From Phylloscopus collybita (Eukaryota > Chordata > Aves > Passeriformes > Phylloscopidae), in assembly GCA_027886175.1 (NCBI GenBank), contig JAJNNQ010000139.1:1178001-1242000 (forward strand): a stretch of 64,000 nucleotides of DNA, read 5' to 3'. Shown here in pieces: positions 37,097-51,400 of this stretch. The notes beneath the pieces were generated by a model, which ran no database searches, had not been told where the DNA came from, and saw nothing but the letters and a program-made list of their open reading frames with translations. Each line of letters begins with the position of its first letter. The first letter of the stretch is position 1. A program made the translations under genes and the position numbers.

Positions 37097-39881
37097 CTAG
37101 TGGCAGGCAAACATCATTAGACACGAACGCTGGCCCATTTCCATGGGAAACCAAAGTCTCCACTCCAGGTTCCTGATGTCAGTTTGTAGGAGGCCTTTGG
37201 CACTACAACAGCAGACAAAGTTCCGCCTGGTCGTTGATTGCATTGAGGAGATATCCTCATTTGTATGGAATTTCAGCAGGCAGAAGATCAGTGGCAGGCA
37301 GACAGCATAGGACACGAACGGTGGACCTTTTTCATGGGAAACCGAAGTCTCCACCCCACGTTCCTGATGTCAGTTTTTAGGTGGCCTTTGGCACTACAAG
37401 GGCAAACAAACTTCGAACTGGTGGTAGATTCTATCTGGGAGATAGCTTCATTTGTGAGGAATTTCAGCAGGCGTAACCCAGTGGCAGGCAGACAGCATTA
37501 GACACGAACGGTTGCCCTTTTCCATGGAAAAACCAATTATGCATCCTATGTTCCTGATGTCAGTTTTTAGGAGGCCATTGGCGCTACACTGGCAGACAAA
37601 TTTCCATCTGGCGGTAGATTGCACCTCGGAGATGTCCTCATTTGTACGGAATTTTAGTGGTATTTTAGTACTCAGATGGCCAGTGGCAGACAGACAGCAT
37701 TAAACATAAACGGTGGGCCTTTTCCATAGGAAACCGAAGTCTCCAGGCCAGGTTCCGAATGTCAGTTTGAAGGAGGCTTTTGGCACTGCAAGAGCAGACA
37801 AACTTCCATCTGGTGGCATATTGCATCTGGGAGATAGCCTCATTTGTATGTAATTTTAGTAGCCATAATCCCAGTGGCAAGCAGACAGCATTAGACACGA
37901 ACGGTGGCCCTTTTCCATGGGAATCCAAAGTCTCAACCCCAGGTTCCTGATGTCAGTTTGAAGGAGGCCTTTGGCAGTACAAAGGCAGACCACGTTCCAT
38001 CTGGTGGTTGATTGCATCGAGGAGATATCCTCATTTCTATGGAATTTCAACAGGCAGAAGCTCAGTGGCAGGCAGACAGCATTAGACACGAACAGTCGAA
38101 CTTTTCCATTGGAAACCAAAGTCTCCACCTCACGTTCCTGATGTCAGTTTGTAGGAGGCCTTTGGAACTACAAGGGCAGACAAACTTCCGTCAGGTGGTA
38201 GATTGCACCTGGGAGATATCCTCATTTGTAGAGAATTTTATTGGAATTCTAGTAGGCATAAGCCAAGTGGCTGGCAGAGAGCATTAGACACAAACGGTGG
38301 CCCATTTCCTTGGGAAACCAAAGTCTCCATCTCACGTTCCTGATGTCAGTTTGTAGGAGGCCTTTGGTACTACAAGGGCAGACATACTTCTATCTTGTGG
38401 TTGATTGCATCGCAGAGATATCCTCATTTTTATGGAACTTCAGCAGTCATAACCACTGTACCAGGCAGACAGCATTAGACAGGAACAGTGGTCTTTTTCC
38501 ATGGGAAACCAAAGTCTCCACACTACGTTCCCGATATCAGGTTTTAGGAGGTCTTTTGCAGTACATGGGAAGACAAACTTCCGTCTGTTGGTTTATTTCA
38601 TCGGGGAGATATCCTCATTTGTATGGAATTTCAGCAGGCAGAAGCCCAGTGGCAGGCAGAGAGCATTAGACACAAACGGTGGCCCTTTTCCATGGGAAAC
38701 CGAAGTCTCCAACCCAGGCTTCTGATGTCGGTTTTCAGGAGGCCTTTGGCATTAAAAGTGTAGACAAACATCCATCTGGTGGGAAATTGCATTTGGGAGA
38801 TATCCTCATACGTATGGAATTTTAGTAGGCATATACCCACTGGCAGGCAGCAGCATTAGACATGAACAATGGGCCTTTTCCATGGAAAAACAAATTATCC
38901 ATCCTCACGTTCCTGATGTCATGTTTTAGGAGGCCTTTGGCACTACAAGAGCAGACAAACTTCCACGTGGTGGTAGATTGCACCTGAGAGATATTCTCAT
39001 TTGTAAAGAATTTTAGACGAATTTTAGTACGCAGATTCCAAGCGGCAGGCAGACAGAATTAGACATGAATAGTGGCCCTTTTCCAGGGGAAATGAAAGTC
39101 TGCAGGCCAGGTTCCTGATGTCAGTTTTTAGGAGGCCTTTTGCACTACAAGAACAGACAAACTTCCAACTGGTGGCATATTGCATCTTGGAGATATCCTC
39201 ATTTGTATGTAATTTCTGTAGCCATAAGCCCAGTGGCCGGGCGACAGCATTAGACACGAACGGTGGCCCTTTTCCATGGGAAACCGAATTCTCCACTCCA
39301 GGCTCCTGATGTCTATTTGTAGGAGGCCTTTGGCAGTACAGGGGCAGACAAACTTTCGTCAGGTGGTTGATTGCATCGGAGAGATTTCCCAATTTCTTTG
39401 GAATTTCAGCAGGCAGAAGCCCAGTGGCAGGCAGACAGCATTAGACATGAACGCTGGCCCTTTTCCATGGGAAAACAAAGTCTCCACCCCTGATTCCTGA
39501 TGTCAGTTTTTTAGGAGGGCTTTGGTACTACAAGGGCAGAGAATCTTCTATCTGGTTGTAGATTGCACCTGGGAGATATCCTCATTTCTATGGAATTTTA
39601 GTGGAATTTTAATAGGAAGAAGCCCAGTGGCAAGCAGACAGCATTACACACGAACGGTGGCCCATTTGTATGGGAAACCAAAGTGGCCACTCCCGGTTCC
39701 TGATGTCAGTTTTTAGGAGGCCTTTGCCACTACAAGGGCAGGCAAACTTCCTTCTGGTGGTAAATTGCATCTGCGAGATATGCTCATTTGTATGGAGATT
39801 TAGCAGGCATACGCCCAGTGACAGGCACACAGCATTAGGCATGAACAGTGCCCTATTCCACGGGAAACCAAATTATACATC
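37097..39881 (+). repeat. 191/202-bp satellite, diverged block D
   Basis: About fourteen monomers, more diverged from one another than those at 23-33 kb and without a recent long duplication. From about 39.1 kb the monomers pair with those at 40.6-41.4 kb. The offset is 1552 bp, which is 1178 bp once the inserted LTR and its target duplication are subtracted. The block ends at the LTR insertion. Confidence 0.9.
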
Positions 39882-39887
39882 CTACGT
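39882..39887 (+). repeat. Target site duplication, left copy (CTACGT)
   Basis: Six bases directly before the LTR, repeated exactly at 40256-40261. The sequence belongs to the satellite: uninterrupted monomers carry CTACGTTTCAGATG at 43581 and its reverse complement at about 59344-59357. Confidence 0.92.
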
Positions 39888-40255
39888 TGTGGAGAGAATG
39901 TGAATTGGAAGGGACAGACTGCGTTTGCGGAAGACGAATCGGGTTGTAATGCGAAGCAGGGCCAGGCACATCCCTCTCCAGAGATAACCTTTATCTCAAG
40001 GTCACAGACCCCTCTCTCTTTCCTTGCATACCAGTACTTTTCCACTACCCTTAAGAAACTAGTAAGACCCCCTATGACGTAGCGAAACCCAGAAGGTACT
40101 TAAACCCTGTGTTTTAGATAATAAACGCTTTTGACCAAACACATCACATTGGTGTTAACTGAGTCATTTGCCCGAACCCCACGCTCGCAGCTCGTGGTGG
40201 TCGTGTCTTCAATTAAACCCAGGCCACCAAGGCGATGGCTGAATAAGCCGCAACA
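39888..40255 (+). mobile_element. Solo LTR of an endogenous retrovirus
   Basis: A 368-bp segment with no similarity to the satellite around it. It begins TGTGGAGAG and ends GCCGCAACA, the TG...CA ends of retroviral LTRs, and is bounded by the 6-bp direct repeat CTACGT. An AATAAA lies at 40120-40125 with a TTAAA TATA-like stretch upstream near 40100. No internal viral sequence is present, so this is a solo LTR left by recombination between two LTRs. A 6-bp target duplication fits alpharetrovirus- or ERVK-like elements, but I cannot name the family. Open frames across it are short and not credible as genes. Confidence 0.88.
40120..40125 (+). terminator. LTR polyadenylation signal AATAAA
   Basis: A canonical hexamer about 135 bases before the LTR end, on the same strand as the TG...CA orientation. 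This supports reading the element on the plus strand. Confidence 0.7.
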
Positions 40256-40261
40256 CTACGT
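40256..40261 (+). repeat. Target site duplication, right copy (CTACGT)
   Basis: Exact copy of the six bases at 39882-39887. The interrupted satellite monomer resumes straight after it, with a slightly diverged TTAAGAAGAGAGTTTATAGG where other monomers read TTCAGATGTCAGTTTATAGG. Confidence 0.92.
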
Positions 40262-43200
40262 TTAAGAAGAGAGTTTATAGGAGCCCTTTGGCACTACAAG
40301 GGCAGAGAAACTTCAAACCGGGAGTAGATTGCACCTGCGAGATATTCTCAATTTTATAGAATTTTAGAGGAATTTCAGTCCGCCGAATCCCACCGGCAGG
40401 CACACAGAATTAGACATGAATAGCGGCCTTTTCCAGGGGAAACCAAAGTCTCCAGGCCAGGTTCCTGATGTCAGCTTTTAGGAGGCCTTTTGCACTACAA
40501 GAACAGACAAACTTCCGACTGGTGGCATATTGCATCTTGGAGATATCCTCATTTGTATGGAATTATAGTGGAATTAAAGTAGGCAGAAGCCCAGTGGCAA
40601 GTAGACAGCATTAAACACCAACGGTGGCCCATTTCCATGGGAAACCAAAGTCTCCACCCCACGTTCATGATGTCCGTTTCTAGGAGGCCTTTGGAACTAC
40701 AAGAGCAGACAAACTTCCAACTGGTGGCATATTGTATCTGGGAGATATCCTCATTTGTATGTAATTTCTGTAGCCATAAGCCCAGTGGCCGGCAGACAGC
40801 ATTAGACACGAACGGTGGCCCTTTTCCATGGGAAACCGAATTCTCCACTCCAGGCTCCTGATGTCAATTTGTAGGAGGCCTTTGGCACTACAGGGGCAGA
40901 CAAACTTCCATCAACTGGTTGATTGCATCGGAGAGATTTCCAAATATCTTTGGAATTTCAGCAGGCAGAAGCCCAGTGGCAGGCAGACAGCATTAGACAT
41001 GAACGCTGGCCCTTTTCCATGGGAAAACAAAGTCTCCACCCCTGGTTCCTGATGTCAGTTTTTTAGGAGGGCTTTGGTACTACAAGGGCAGAGAATCTTC
41101 CATCTGGTTGTGGATTGCACCTAGGAGATATCCTCATTTCTATGGAATTTTAGTGGAATTTTAATAGGAAGAAGCCCAGTGGCAAGCAGACAGCATTACA
41201 CACGAACGATGGCCCATTTTCATGGGAAACCAAAGTCGCCACTCCCGGTTCCTGATGTCAGTTTTTAGGAGGTTTTTGATACTACAAGGGCAGGCAAACT
41301 TCCATCTGGTGGTAAATTGCATCTGCGAGATATCCTCATTTGTATGGAATTTTAGCAGGCGTACGCCCAGTGGCAGGCACACAGCATTTGGCATGAACAG
41401 TGGCCCTTTTCCATGGGAAACAAAATTATCCATCCTATGTTTCAGATGTCAGTTTATAGGAGCCCTTTGGCACTACAAGGGCAGAGAAACTTCAAACTGG
41501 GGGAGGATTGCACCTGCGAAATATTCCCATTTGTATTAATTTTTAGAGGAATTTTAGTACGCAGAATCCCGGCTGCAGGCACACAGAATTAGACATGAAT
41601 AGTGGCCCTTTTCCAGGGGAAAACAAAGTCTCCAGGCCAGGTTCCTGATGCCAGTTTTTAGGAGGCCTTTTGCACTACAAGAACAGAAAAACTTCCAACT
41701 GGTGGCATATTGCGTCTTGGAGATATCCTCATTTGTATGGAATTTTAGTGGAATTAAAGTAGGCAGAAGCCCAGTGGCAAGTAGACAGCATTAAACACCA
41801 ACGGTGGCCCATTTCCATGGGAAACCAAAGTCTCCACACCACGTGCCTTATGTCCGTTTATAGGAGGACGTTTGCAATACAAGAGCAGACAAATTTCCAA
41901 CTGCTGGCTTATTGCATCGGGGAGATATCCTCAATTGCATGTAATTTCAGTAGCCATAAGCCCAGTGGCAGGCAGACAGCATTAGACAGGAACGCTGGCC
42001 CTTTTCCATGGGAAACCAAAGTCTCCACTCCAGGCTCCTGATGTCAATTTGTAGGATGCCTTTGGCACTACAGGGGCAGAGGAACTTCCGTCAGGTGGTT
42101 GATTACATCAGAGAGATTTCCAAATTTTTTGGGAATTCCAGCACGCAGAAGCCCAGTGGCAGGCAGACAGCATTAGACACGAACGGTGGCTCTTTTCCAT
42201 GGGAAAACATAGACTCCACCCCTGGTTCCTGATGTCAGTTTTTTAGGAAGGCTTTGGTACTACAAGGGCAGAGAATCTTCCATCTGGTTGTAGATTGCAC
42301 CTGGGAGATATCCTTATTTCTAAGGAATTTTAGTGGAATTTTAGTAGGAAGAAGCCCAGTGGCAGGCAGAGAGCATTAGACACGAACGGCCGCCCATTTC
42401 TATGGGAAAGCAAAGTCTCCACCCCATGTTCTGGATGTCCGTTTCTCGGAGGACTTTGGAACTACACGGCCAGACAAACTTCCTCCGGGTGGTAGATTGC
42501 ACCGAGGAGATATCCTCATCTGTATGGAACTTCAGCAGTCATAACCACAGTTCCGGGCAGAAAGCATTAGACACGAACACTGGCCCATTTCCATGGGAAA
42601 CCAAAGTCTCCAGTCCAGGTTCCTGATGTCAGTTTATAGGAGGCCCTTTGCACTTTGAGGGCCGACAAAGTTCCGTCTGGTGGTAGATTGCATCGGGGAG
42701 ATATCCTCATTTGTATGGAATTTCAGAAGGCAGAAGCCCAGTGGCAGGCAGACAGCATTAGACACGAAGGGTGGCCCATTTCCTTGGGAAACCAAAGTCT
42801 CCACCCCACGTTCCTGATGTCAGTTTTTAGGAGGACTTTGGCACTAGAAGGGCCGACAAACTTTTAACTGGTGGCAGATTCCATCTGGGAGATATCCTCA
42901 TTTGTGAGGAATTTCAGCAGGTATAACCCCAGTGGCAGGCAGACAGCAGTAGACACGGACGGTGGCCCTTTTCCATGGGAAACCAAAATCTCCACCCCAC
43001 GTTGCTGATGTCACTTTGTAGGAGGCGTTATCCAATATAAGGGCAGAGAAACTTCCATCTGGTTGTCGATTGCACCTGGGAGATATCCTCATTTCTATTG
43101 AATTTTAGTGGAATTTTAGTAGGAAGAAGGCCAGTGGCAGGCAGACAGCATTAGACATGAGCGGTGGCCCATTTCTATGGGAAACCAAAGTCTCCACCCC

Positions 43201-45450
43201 GACGTCCTGATGTCAGTTTAAAGGAGGCCTTTGGGACTACAAGGGCAGACAAACTTCCACCTGGTGGTAGATTGCACCTGGGAGATATCCTCATTTGTAT
43301 GGAACTTCAGCTGTCATAACCACAATGCCAGGCAGACAGCATTAGATACGAACGGTGGTCCTTTTCCATGGGAAACCAAAGTCTCCAAACCACGTTCCCG
43401 ATGTCAGATTTTAGGAGGCCTTTGCCACTACAAGGGCAGGCAAACTTTCATCTGGTGGTAAATGGCATCTGCGAGATATCCTCATTTGCATGGAATTTTA
43501 GCAGGCATACGCCCAGTGGCAGGCACACAGCATTAGGCATGAACAGTGGCCTTTTTCCATGGGAAACCAAATCATCCATCCTACGTTTCAGATGTCAGTT
43601 TATAGGAGCCCTTTGGCAATACAAGGGCAGAAAACTTCAAACCGGGGGCAGATTGCACCTGCGAGATATTCTCATTTGTATAGAATTTTAGAGCAATTTT
43701 AGTACGCAGAATCCCAGCAGCAGGCACACAGAATTAGACATGAATAGTGGCCCTTTTCCAGGGGAAAGCAAAGTCTCCAGATCAGGTTCCTGATGTCAGT
43801 TTTTATGAGGCCTTTTGCACTACAAGAACAGACAAACTTCTGACTGGTGGCATATTGCATCTTGGAGATATCCTCATTTGTATGGAATTTTAGTGGAATT
43901 AAAGTGACAGAAGCCCAGTGGCATGTCGACAGCATTAAACACCAACGGTGGCCCATTTCCATGGGAAACCAAAATCTCCACCCCACGTTCCTGATATCCG
44001 TTTCTAGGATGCCTTTGGCACTACAAGAGCAGACAAACTTGCAACTGGTGGCATATTGCATCTGGGTGATATCCTCATTTGTATGTAAGTTCAGTAGCCA
44101 TAAGCCCAGTGGCAGGCAGACAGCATTAGACACGAACGCTGACCCTTTTCCATGGGAAACCAAAGTCTCCACTCCAGGCTCCTGATGTCAATTTGTAGGA
44201 GGCATTTGGCATTACAGAGGCAGAAAAACTTCCGTCAGGAGGTAGATTGCATCGGAGAGATTTCCAAATTTCTTTGGAATTTCAGCAGGCAGAAGCCCAG
44301 TGGCAGGCCGATAGCATTAGACACGATCGCTGGCCCATTTCCATGGGGAAACAAAGTCTGCACCCCTGGTTTCTGATGTCAGTTTTTTAGGAGAGCTTTG
44401 GTACTACAAGGGCAGAGATTCTTTTATCTGGTTGTAGATTGCACTTGGAAGATATCCTTATTTCTATGGAATTTTAGTGGAATTTTAGTAGGAAGAAGCC
44501 CAGTGGCAGGCAGACAGCATTAGGAACGAACGGTGGCCCATTTCCATGGGAAACCAAAGTCTCCACTGCAGGTTCCTGATGTCAGTGTTTAAGAGGCCTT
44601 TGGCATTACAAGGGCAGACAAACTTCCGTCAGGTGGTTGATTGCATCGGAGAGATTTCCAAATATCTTTGGAATTTCAGCAGGCAGAAACCCAGTGGCAG
44701 GCAGACAGCACTAGACTCGAACGGTGGCCAATTTCCTTGGGAAAAAAAAGTCTACACGCCACGTTCCTGATGTCAGTTTGTAGGAGGACTTTGGCACTAT
44801 AAGGGCAGACATACTTCCATCTGGTGGAAGATTCCATCAGGGAGATATCCTCATTTGTGAGGAATTTCAGCAGGCATAACCCCAGTTGCAGGCAGACACC
44901 ATTAGACACGAACGGTGGCCCATTTCCATGGGAAACAAAAATCTCCACCCCTGGTTCCTGATGTCAGTTTTTTAGGAGGCCTTTGCCACTACAAGGGCAG
45001 ACAAACATCCATCTGATGGTAAATTCCATGTGGGAGATATCCTCATTTGTATGGAACTTTACTAGGCATAAGCCCAGCGGCAGGCACATAGCATTAGGCA
45101 CAAACGGTGCCCCTTTTCCATGGGAAACCAAAGTCCAATCCACGTTCCTGATGTCAGTATTTAGGAGGCCTTTGGCACTACAAGGGCAGACAAACTTCCA
45201 ACTGGTGGTAGATTCCATCTGGGAGATATCCTCATTTGTATGGAATTTCAGCAGGCATAACCCCAGTGGGAGGCAGACATCGTTAGACACGAACGGTGGC
45301 CGTTTTCCATGGGAATTCAAAATCTCCACCCCACGTTGCTGATGTCACGTTGTAGGAGGTGTTTTCCAATATAAGGGCAGAGAAACTTCCATCTGGTTGT
45401 AGATTGCACCTGGGAGATATCCTCATTTTTTTGGAATTTTAGTGGAATTT
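40262..45450 (+). repeat. 191/202-bp satellite, block E
   Basis: About 26 monomers. Equivalent points at 39276 (before the LTR), 40828 and 42008 are 1178 bp (LTR subtracted) and 1180 bp apart, the same six-monomer period as at 14.5-16.8 kb. Another pairing joins 42008 to 44152 and 42402 to 44546 at 2144 bp. Copies here differ more than those at 14.5 kb. No gene is present. Confidence 0.9.
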
Positions 45451-48400
45451 TAGTAGGAAGTAGGCCAGTGGCAGGCAGACAGCATTAGACAAGAACGCTG
45501 GCCCTTTTCCATGGGAAAACAAAGTCTCCACCCCATGTTCCTGATGTCAGTTTGTAGGAGGCCTTTGGCAGCACAAGGTCAGAGGAACTTCCATCTGGTG
45601 GTAGATTCCATCTGGGAGATATCCTCATTTGTATGGAATTTTGGTGGAATTTCAGTAGGGAGAAAACCAGTGGCCGGCAGACAGCATTAGACACTAACAG
45701 TGGCTCATTTTCATGCAAAACCAAAGTCTCCACCCTAGGTTCCTGATGTCAGTTTGTAGGAGGCCTTTGGCACTACAAGAGCAGACAAACTTCCAACTGG
45801 TGCCATATTGCATCTGGGAGATATCCACATTTGTATGTACTTTCACTAGTCATAACCCCAGTGGCAGGCAGACAGCATTAGACAGGAACGGTGGCCTTCT
45901 TCAATGGGAAAAAAAAGCCTCTACACCATGTTCCTGATGTCAGTTTGTAGGAGGCCTTTGGAACTACAAGGTCAGAGAAACTTCCATCTGGTGGTAGATT
46001 CAATCTGGAAGATATCCTCATTTGTATGTAATTTCAGTAGTCGTAAGCCCAGTGGCAAGGAGAGAGCATTGAACACTAACGCTGGCCCTTTTCCATTGGA
46101 AACCAATGTGTCCACTCCAGGTTCCGGATGTCAGTTTGTAGGAGGCCTTTGCACTACAAGGGCAGACAAACTTCCATCTGGTGGTCGATTCCATCTGGGA
46201 GATATCCTCATTTGTATGCAATTTTAGCAGGCATAAGCCCAGTGGCAGGCAGACACCATTAGACACGATCAGTGGCCCATTTCCATGGGAAACGAAATTA
46301 TACACCCTACGTTCCTGAAGTCAGTTTGCAGAAGGCCTTTGGCACTACAAGGGCAGACAAACTTCCAACTGGTGGAAAATTCCATTTGGGAGATATCCTC
46401 ATTTGTAGGGAATATTAGTAGGCATTTGCCCACTAACACTCAGACAGCATTAGACATGAACTGTGGCCCTTTTCCATGGAAAAAGAAATTATCCATCCTA
46501 TGTTCCTGATCTCAGTTTGAAGGAGGCCTTTGGCACTACAAGGGCAGACAAACTTCCAACTGGCGGTAGATTGCACCTCGGAGATGTCCTCATTGGTATG
46601 GAATTTTAGTGGTATTTTAGTACTCAGCAGCCCAGAAAGACAGCATTAAACATGAACGGTGGGCCTTTTCCACAGGAAACCAAAGTCTCCAGGTGAGGAT
46701 CCGAATGTCAGTTTGTAGGAGGCCTTTGTCACTGCAAGAGCAGACAAACTTCCATCTGGTGGCATATTGCGTCTGGGAGATATCCTCATTTGTATGTAAT
46801 TTCAGTAGTCATAAGCCCAGTGGCAAGGGGACAGTATTAAACACCAAGGGTGGCCCATTTCCATGGGAAACCAAATTATACACCCTACGTTCATTATGTC
46901 AGTTTGCAGAAGGCCTTTTGGCACTACAAGGGCAGACAAACTTCCAACTGGTGGAAGATTCCATCTGGGAGATAACCTCATTTGTATGCAATTTTACTAG
47001 GCATAAGCCCAGTGGCAGGCAGAGAGCATTAGACACGAACAGTGGCCCTTTTCCATGAGAAACCAAAGTCTCCACCCCACATTCCGGATGTCAGTTTGTA
47101 GAAGGCCTTTGGAACTACAAGGGCAGACAAATTTCCAACTGGTGGGAGATTCCATCTGGAATATATCCTCATTTGTATGAAATTTTAGTACTCATAAGGC
47201 CAGTGGCAAGAGGACAGCATTGGACATGAAACAGGCCCTTTTCCATGGGAAAACAACGTCTCCACCCCAGTCCCCTGATGTCAGTTTGCAGGAGGCCTTT
47301 GGCACCACAAGGGTAGATAATCTTCCATCTGGCGGTAGATTGCAGCTAGGAGATGTCCTCATTTGTATGGAATTTTAGTGGAATTTTAGTACACATAAGC
47401 CCAGTGGCAGGCAGACAGCATTAGACACGCAGGGTGGCCCTTTTCCATGGGAAAACAAAGTCTCCAGCCCAGGTTCCTGCTGTCAGTTTGTAGGAGGCCT
47501 TTAGAACTACAAGGTCAGAGGAACTTCCATCTGGTGGTAGATTCCATCTGGGAGATATCCTCATTTGTATGGAATTTTGGTGGAATTTCAGTAGGGAGAA
47601 AACTAGTGGCCGACAGACAGCATTAGACATTAACGGTGGCCCATTTCCATGCAAAACCAAAGTCTCCACCCTTGGTTCCTGATGTCAGTTTGTAGGAGGC
47701 CTTTGGCACTACAAGAGCAGACAAACTTCCAACTGGTGCCATATTGCATCTGGGAGATATCCACATTTGTATATAATTTCAGTAGTCATAACCCCAGTGG
47801 CAGGCAGACAGCATTCGACAAAAACGGTGGCCCTCTTCCATGGGAAAACAAAGTCTCCACCCCATGTTCCTGATGTCAGTTTGTAGGAGGCCTTTGGAAC
47901 TACATGGTCAAAGAAACTTCCATCTGGTGGTAGATTCCATCTGGGAGATATCCTCATTTGTATGTAATTTCGGTAGGCATAAACCCAGTGGCAAGGAGAC
48001 AGCATTAAACACCAAGGGTGGCCCTTTTCCATGGGAAACCAAAGCGTCCTCTCCAGATTCCTGATGTCAGTTTGTAGGAGGTCATTGGCATTACAATGGT
48101 AGAAAAACTTTCAAGTGGTGGTAGACTCCATCTGGGAGATATCCTCATTTGTATGGAATTTTCCTAGGCAGAGGCCCATTGGCAGGCACATAGCATTAGA
48201 CACAAACGGTGGCCCATTTCCATGGGAAACCAAAGTCTCCACTGCACGCTCCAGATGTCAGTTTGTAAAAGGCCTTTGGAACTACAAGGGCAGACAAACT
48301 TCCACCTGGTGGTAGATTGCACCTCGGAGATATCCTCATTTGTATGGAACTTTAGCAGTCATAACCACAGTGCCAGGCAGACAGCATTAGACAGGAACGG

Positions 48401-51400
48401 TGGTCCTTTTCCATGGGAAACCAAAGTCTCCACCCTAGGTTCCTAATGTCAGTTTGTAGGAGGCCTTTGGAAACACAAGGGCAGAGAAACTTCCATCTGG
48501 TGTTATATTGCATTTGGGAGATAATCTCATTTGTATGGAATTTTAGTGGAATTTTAGTAGGCAGAATCCTAGCGGCAGGAAGACAAAATTAGACAGGAAT
48601 AGTGGCCCATTTCCATGGGAAACCAACGTCTCCACACCACGTTCCTGATGTCATTTTTTAGGAGGCCTCTGGCACTACAAGAGGAGACAAACTTCCAACT
48701 GGTGGCATATTGCATCTGGGAGATATCCTCATTTGTATGTAATTTTAGTTGCCATAAGCCCACTGGCAGGCACACATCATTAGACACGAACGCTGGCCAT
48801 TTCCATGGGAAACCGAAGTCTCCACCTCACGTACCGGAATGTCAGTTTGTAGGAGGCCATTGGCACTACAAGGCCAGACAAACTTCCAACTGGTGGTCGG
48901 TTGCATCTGGGAGATATCCGCATTTGTATGCAATTTTAGCAGCCATAAGCCTAGTGGCAGGCAGACAGCATTAGACAGGAACGGTGGCCCTTTTCCATGA
49001 AAAACCAAAGTCTTCACCCCACGTTCCTAATGTCAGTTTTCAGGAGGCCTGTGGCACTACAAGTGCGGACAAACTTCCATCTCGTGGTATATTCCATATG
49101 GGAGATATCCTTATTTATATGGAATTTTAGTTGAATTTAATTAGGCAGAATCCGAGTAGGCATCAGAGAACATCAGACAGGAACGGTGGCCCTTTTCCAT
49201 GGGAAACCAAAGTCTCCACCCCAGGTTCCTGATGTCAGTTTTTAGGAGGCCTTTGGAACTAAAAGGGCAGATAAACTTCCAACTGGTGGTAGATTCCAGC
49301 TGGGAGATATCCTCATTTGTATGGAATTTTAGCAGGAATAAGCCCAGTGACAGGCAGACAGCATTAGACGCTAACTGTGGCCCTATCCCATGGAAAACCA
49401 AAGTCTCCACCTCACATTCCAGATGTCAGTTTGTAGAAGGCCTTTGGCACTACAAGGGCAGAGAAACTTCCATCTTGTGGTAGGTTGCACCTGGGAGATG
49501 TCCTCAGTTATATGGAATATCCGAACTCATAATCCCACTGGCAGGAAGTCAGCATTAGACACGAACAGTGGCCCTTTTCCATGGGAAAACAAAGTCTCCA
49601 TCCCAGGTTCCTGATGTCAGTTCGTAGGAGGCCTTTGGCACTACAAAGGCAGAAAAACTTCCATCTGGTGGAAGATTGCACATTAGAGATAGACTCATTG
49701 ATATGGAATTTTAGTAGGCATAAGCCAAGTGGCAGGTAGACAGCATTAGACACGAACGGTGGCCCTTTTCCATGGGAAACCAAAGACATCACCTCACATT
49801 CCAGATGTCAGTTTGTAGGAGGCTTTTGGCACTACAAGGGCAGACAAACTTCCGTCTGGTGATTGATTGCATCGGGGAGATATCCACATTTGTATGGAAT
49901 TTCAGCAGGCAGAAGCCCAGTGGCAGGCAGATAGCATTAGACACAAAGAGTGGTCCTTTTCCATGCGAAACCAAAGTCTCCACTCCAGGTTCCTGATGTT
50001 AGTTTGTAGGAGGCCTTTGGCACTGCAAGGGCAAACAACCTTCCATGTGCTGGTATATTCCATCTGGGAGATATAGTCATTTCTAAGGAATTACAGCATT
50101 CATAATCCCTTTGGCAGGCAGACAGCATTAGACAGGAAATGTGGCCCTTTTCCATGGGAAACCAAAGTCTCCACCCCACGTTCCTGATGTTAGTTTGTAG
50201 GAGGCATTTGGCACTACAAAGGTAGACAAACTTCCATCTGGTGGTGGATTGCACCTGGGAGATATCCTCATTTGCATGGATTTTCAGCAGGCCTAATCCC
50301 AGTGTGAGGCAGAGAGCTTTAGACACGAACGGTGGCCCTTTTCCATGGGAAACCAAAGTCTCCACCCCATGTTCCTGATGTCAGTTTGTCGGAGGCTTTT
50401 GGCAGTACAAGGGCAGACAAACTTCCAGCTGCTGGTAGATTCCTCTGGGAGATATCCTCATTTGTATGGAATTTCAGCAGGCAAAAGCCCAGTGGCAGGC
50501 AGACAGCATTCGACACAAACAGTTGTCCTTTTCCATGGGAAACCAATGTCTCCAGCTCACGTTCCCGAATGTCTGTTTGTTGGGGGCCTTTTGCACTACA
50601 ATGGTAGACAAACTTTAAACTGGTGGTAGATTCCATCTGGGAGATATCTTCATTTGTATCCAATTTTAGTAGCAATCGGCCCAGTGGCAGGCAGACAGCA
50701 TTAGCAACGAACGGTGGACCTTTCCATGGGAAACCAAAGTCTCCACCCCACGTTCCTGATGTGAATTCGTAGGAGGCCTTTGGCACTAAAAAGGCAGACA
50801 AAACTTACATCCGGTAGTAGATTGCACCTGGGAGAAGTCGTCATTTGTTATGGAATTTCAGTCGCCATCAGCGCAGTGGCAGGCGGACAGCATTAGACAC
50901 AAACGGTGGCCCTTTTCCATGGGAAACCAAAGTCTCCACCCCACCTTCCGGATCTCAGTTTGTAGGAGGTCTTTGGCACTACAAGGTCAGAAAAACTTCC
51001 ATTTGGTGGTCGATTCCATCTGGGAGATATCCTCATTTGTATGGAATTTTACTAGGCATAAGCCCAGTGGCAGACAGACAGCATTAGACACCAACAGTGT
51101 CCCTTTTCCATGAGAAACCAAAGTCTCCACCCCACATTACGAATGTCAGTTTTTCGGAGGCCTTTCGAACTGAAAGGGCAGAAAACTTCCAACTGGTTGT
51201 ATATTCCATGTGGGAGATATCCTCATTTGTATGGAATTTTAGTAATCATAAGCCCAGTGGCAAGGAGACAGCATTGGACATGAAAAGGGCCCTTTTCCAT
51301 GGGAACCCAACGTCTCCACCCCAGCCTCCGGATGTCAGTTTGCAGGAGGCCTTTGGCAGTACAAGGGCAGGCAAACTTCCATCTGGCGGTAGATTGCAGC

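Noticed and set aside
39900..40082. A 60-codon frame inside the LTR as a viral gene
   Set aside because: It is short, lies wholly within noncoding LTR sequence, and has no viral protein features.
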